A stretch of DNA of 64,000 bases, from contig NZ_MUNV01000006.1 in NCBI RefSeq assembly GCF_002001125.1, positions 372,001-436,000 of the forward strand, given 5' to 3'. This stretch comes from Rhodanobacter sp. B04. GTDB lineage: Bacteria; Pseudomonadota; Gammaproteobacteria; Xanthomonadales; Rhodanobacteraceae. The notes under the pieces were generated by a model, which was given only the letters and a program-made list of their open reading frames with translations, searched no databases and was not told the origin of the DNA. Made by a program: the position numbers and the translations under genes. This document shows, piece after piece, positions 63,382 through 64,000 of the stretch (position 1 is its first letter; each line of letters begins with the position of its first letter).

Positions 63382-63480
63382 CCGCAAGCGCGAGGGGAGC
63401 CGCTGCGCCAGCGCGCGGCCATCGCTGGGATCGCGCAGGACCAGTTCGTCGGAAGCGTAGCGGTCGGGAAGGGCTTTCCT
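63331..63480 (-). pseudogene. Possible 3' remnant of an unidentified gene
   Basis: The minus-strand frame ending at a TAG (63331-63333) reads RYASDELVLRDPSDGRALA and then QRLPSRLRSGLMPGMDTWLA, with G/C third positions like host genes, but no start codon and no continuation upstream of about 63480. It overlaps the integrase tail. It could be a truncated chromosomal gene at a recombination boundary. Family not recognised; low confidence. Confidence 0.25.
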
Positions 63481-63638
63481 GTGGTGAGGGGAGCAGTGAA
63501 TCCCGAAGCCATCTCACCCCCGTGAGATAGCTGCGAGGGATCCTGGGGTTGAAACCGCGTTTGAAGCCGTATGCAGTCACCGCGCTAAGCCCTTGATCTG
63601 TCTCAGGTGGTTTGGCGCAGCTTTTTTTCATCTTCCAT

Positions 63639-63658
63639 TTTCACCTAAATAGGTGAAA
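63639..63658. promoter_or_regulatory. Palindromic operator at lexA (probable LexA box)
   Basis: TTTCACCTA - AA - TAGGTGAAA: a perfect 9-bp inverted repeat with a 2-base spacer, ending two bases before the lexA ATG. Position at a lexA gene suggests autoregulation. The sequence differs from the E. coli box (CTGT...ACAG) and from the TTAG...-type box of Xanthomonas LexA. Confidence 0.7.
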
Positions 63659-63660
63659 CT

Positions 63661-64000
63661 ATGCGAGTCATGACCATCCAGATCACCCAGCGTCAATTGA
63701 ACGTCCTCGCTTTCATCCGCGCCCGGATTGAGCGGGATGGACAGGCGCCCACGCTTGAAGAAATCGGCGACGCACTGAGCATCGGCAACGTCAGTGCGGT
63801 GCTCAAACACGTCCGTTCGCTCGAAGCGAAAGGTCGGCTGACGATCGAACCCAGCCATGCCCGCGGTATCCGACTGGTGCGCGAATCCGATCCCTTGGAT
63901 GCCGACACGCTGGAACTGCCGCTGATTGGTCGCATTGCGGCCGGCGAGCCCCTGTTTTCGGAGTCACGGGTCGATCGCAGCCTGCGTGTGTCCCGTTCGC
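63661..64000 (+). CDS. lexA: LexA repressor, 3' end beyond the window
   Basis: 113 residues are visible. Winged-helix DNA-binding domain: ITQRQLNVLAFIRARIERDG, APTLEEIGDALSIGNVSAVLKHV, RSLEAKGRLTIEPSHARGIRLV, followed by LPLIGRIAAGEPLF with the Ala-Gly self-cleavage bond of LexA. ATGs at 63661 and 63670 are both possible. It sits 279 bases after the island integrase, so it may be the extra LexA that accompanies imuA-imuB-dnaE2 cassettes in xanthomonads and on mobile elements rather than the main chromosomal lexA. Confidence 0.93.
   Translation, partial: MRVMTIQITQRQLNVLAFIRARIERDGQAPTLEEIGDALSIGNVSAVLKHVRSLEAKGRLTIEPSHARGIRLVRESDPLDADTLELPLIGRIAAGEPLFSESRVDRSLRVSRS

Noticed and set aside
1..64000. 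CRISPR arrays, rRNA and tRNA genes
   Set aside because: No regularly spaced repeats and no tRNA- or rRNA-like sequence were noticed on either strand. A tRNAscan-SE and CRISPR finder run would be decisive.

Overview
The window is about 64 kb of dense, high-GC (mid-60s %) chromosome from a gammaproteobacterium of the order Xanthomonadales, most likely family Rhodanobacteraceae (Rhodanobacter/Dyella-like). This is inferred from the strong G/C third-position bias, the Xanthomonas-type gene content (DUF3247, DUF6491-like lipoproteins, aceF followed by an E3 with its own lipoyl domain, aceE at a separate site) and the trpE neighbourhood. Almost all of it reads as core chromosome. I saw no tRNA, rRNA or CRISPR array. 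Only the right end, from about 61.9 kb, looks foreign.

Layout. 0-8 kb: a cut-off QEGLA/DUF1704 protein, malic enzyme (maeB), pyruvate dehydrogenase E1 (aceE) and an MFS transporter. 8-18 kb: envelope and stress genes (OmpA-like lipoprotein, C-tail-anchored small protein, GST, CtlX-like amidinohydrolase, MFS exporter, membrane acyltransferase divergent from a membrane-bound LytTR regulator, lipoproteins, ferritin-like protein, universal stress protein). 18-26 kb: exported hypotheticals, a periplasmic peroxiredoxin, DUF2884, DUF924 and two DUF2845 proteins, LtrA and an MscS channel. 26-36 kb: an ABC system whose permease is fused to an M1 peptidase, then aceF-lpdA and gamma-glutamyltransferase. 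36-50 kb: a DapB-like reductase, an ECF sigma/anti-sigma pair, a Nat-type ABC exporter, two separate Y-family DNA polymerases, an ATP-grasp ligase, an APC permease and an agarase-like glycoside hydrolase. 50-60 kb: DUF962, purC, cytochrome c, djlA, rpe, a 0.8-kb stretch without annotated-size genes, a two-component system of the 'dedicated sortase' PdsR/PdsS type, and trpE. 60-64 kb: a GNAT enzyme, a secreted chorismate-lyase-like protein, the first seven codons of trpG cut by an integrase-bearing element, and the start of a lexA gene with its own palindromic operator.

How the genes work together. maeB, aceE and aceF-lpdA cover the malate/pyruvate to acetyl-CoA node. rpe, trpE and the interrupted trpG belong to the classic pentose-phosphate/tryptophan neighbourhood. 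dinB, the second Y-family polymerase and lexA point to damage-tolerance functions.

The most unusual parts are: (i) the gap between rpe and pdsR. On the minus strand it holds a micro-membrane protein, a 38-residue acidic peptide, a terminator, and then a strongly structured RNA candidate with a C-rich 16-nt loop, a tandem 15-nt repeat and its own terminator. (ii) The integration point inside trpG. (iii) The lexA operator. (iv) A DapB-like protein lacking the catalytic histidine pair.
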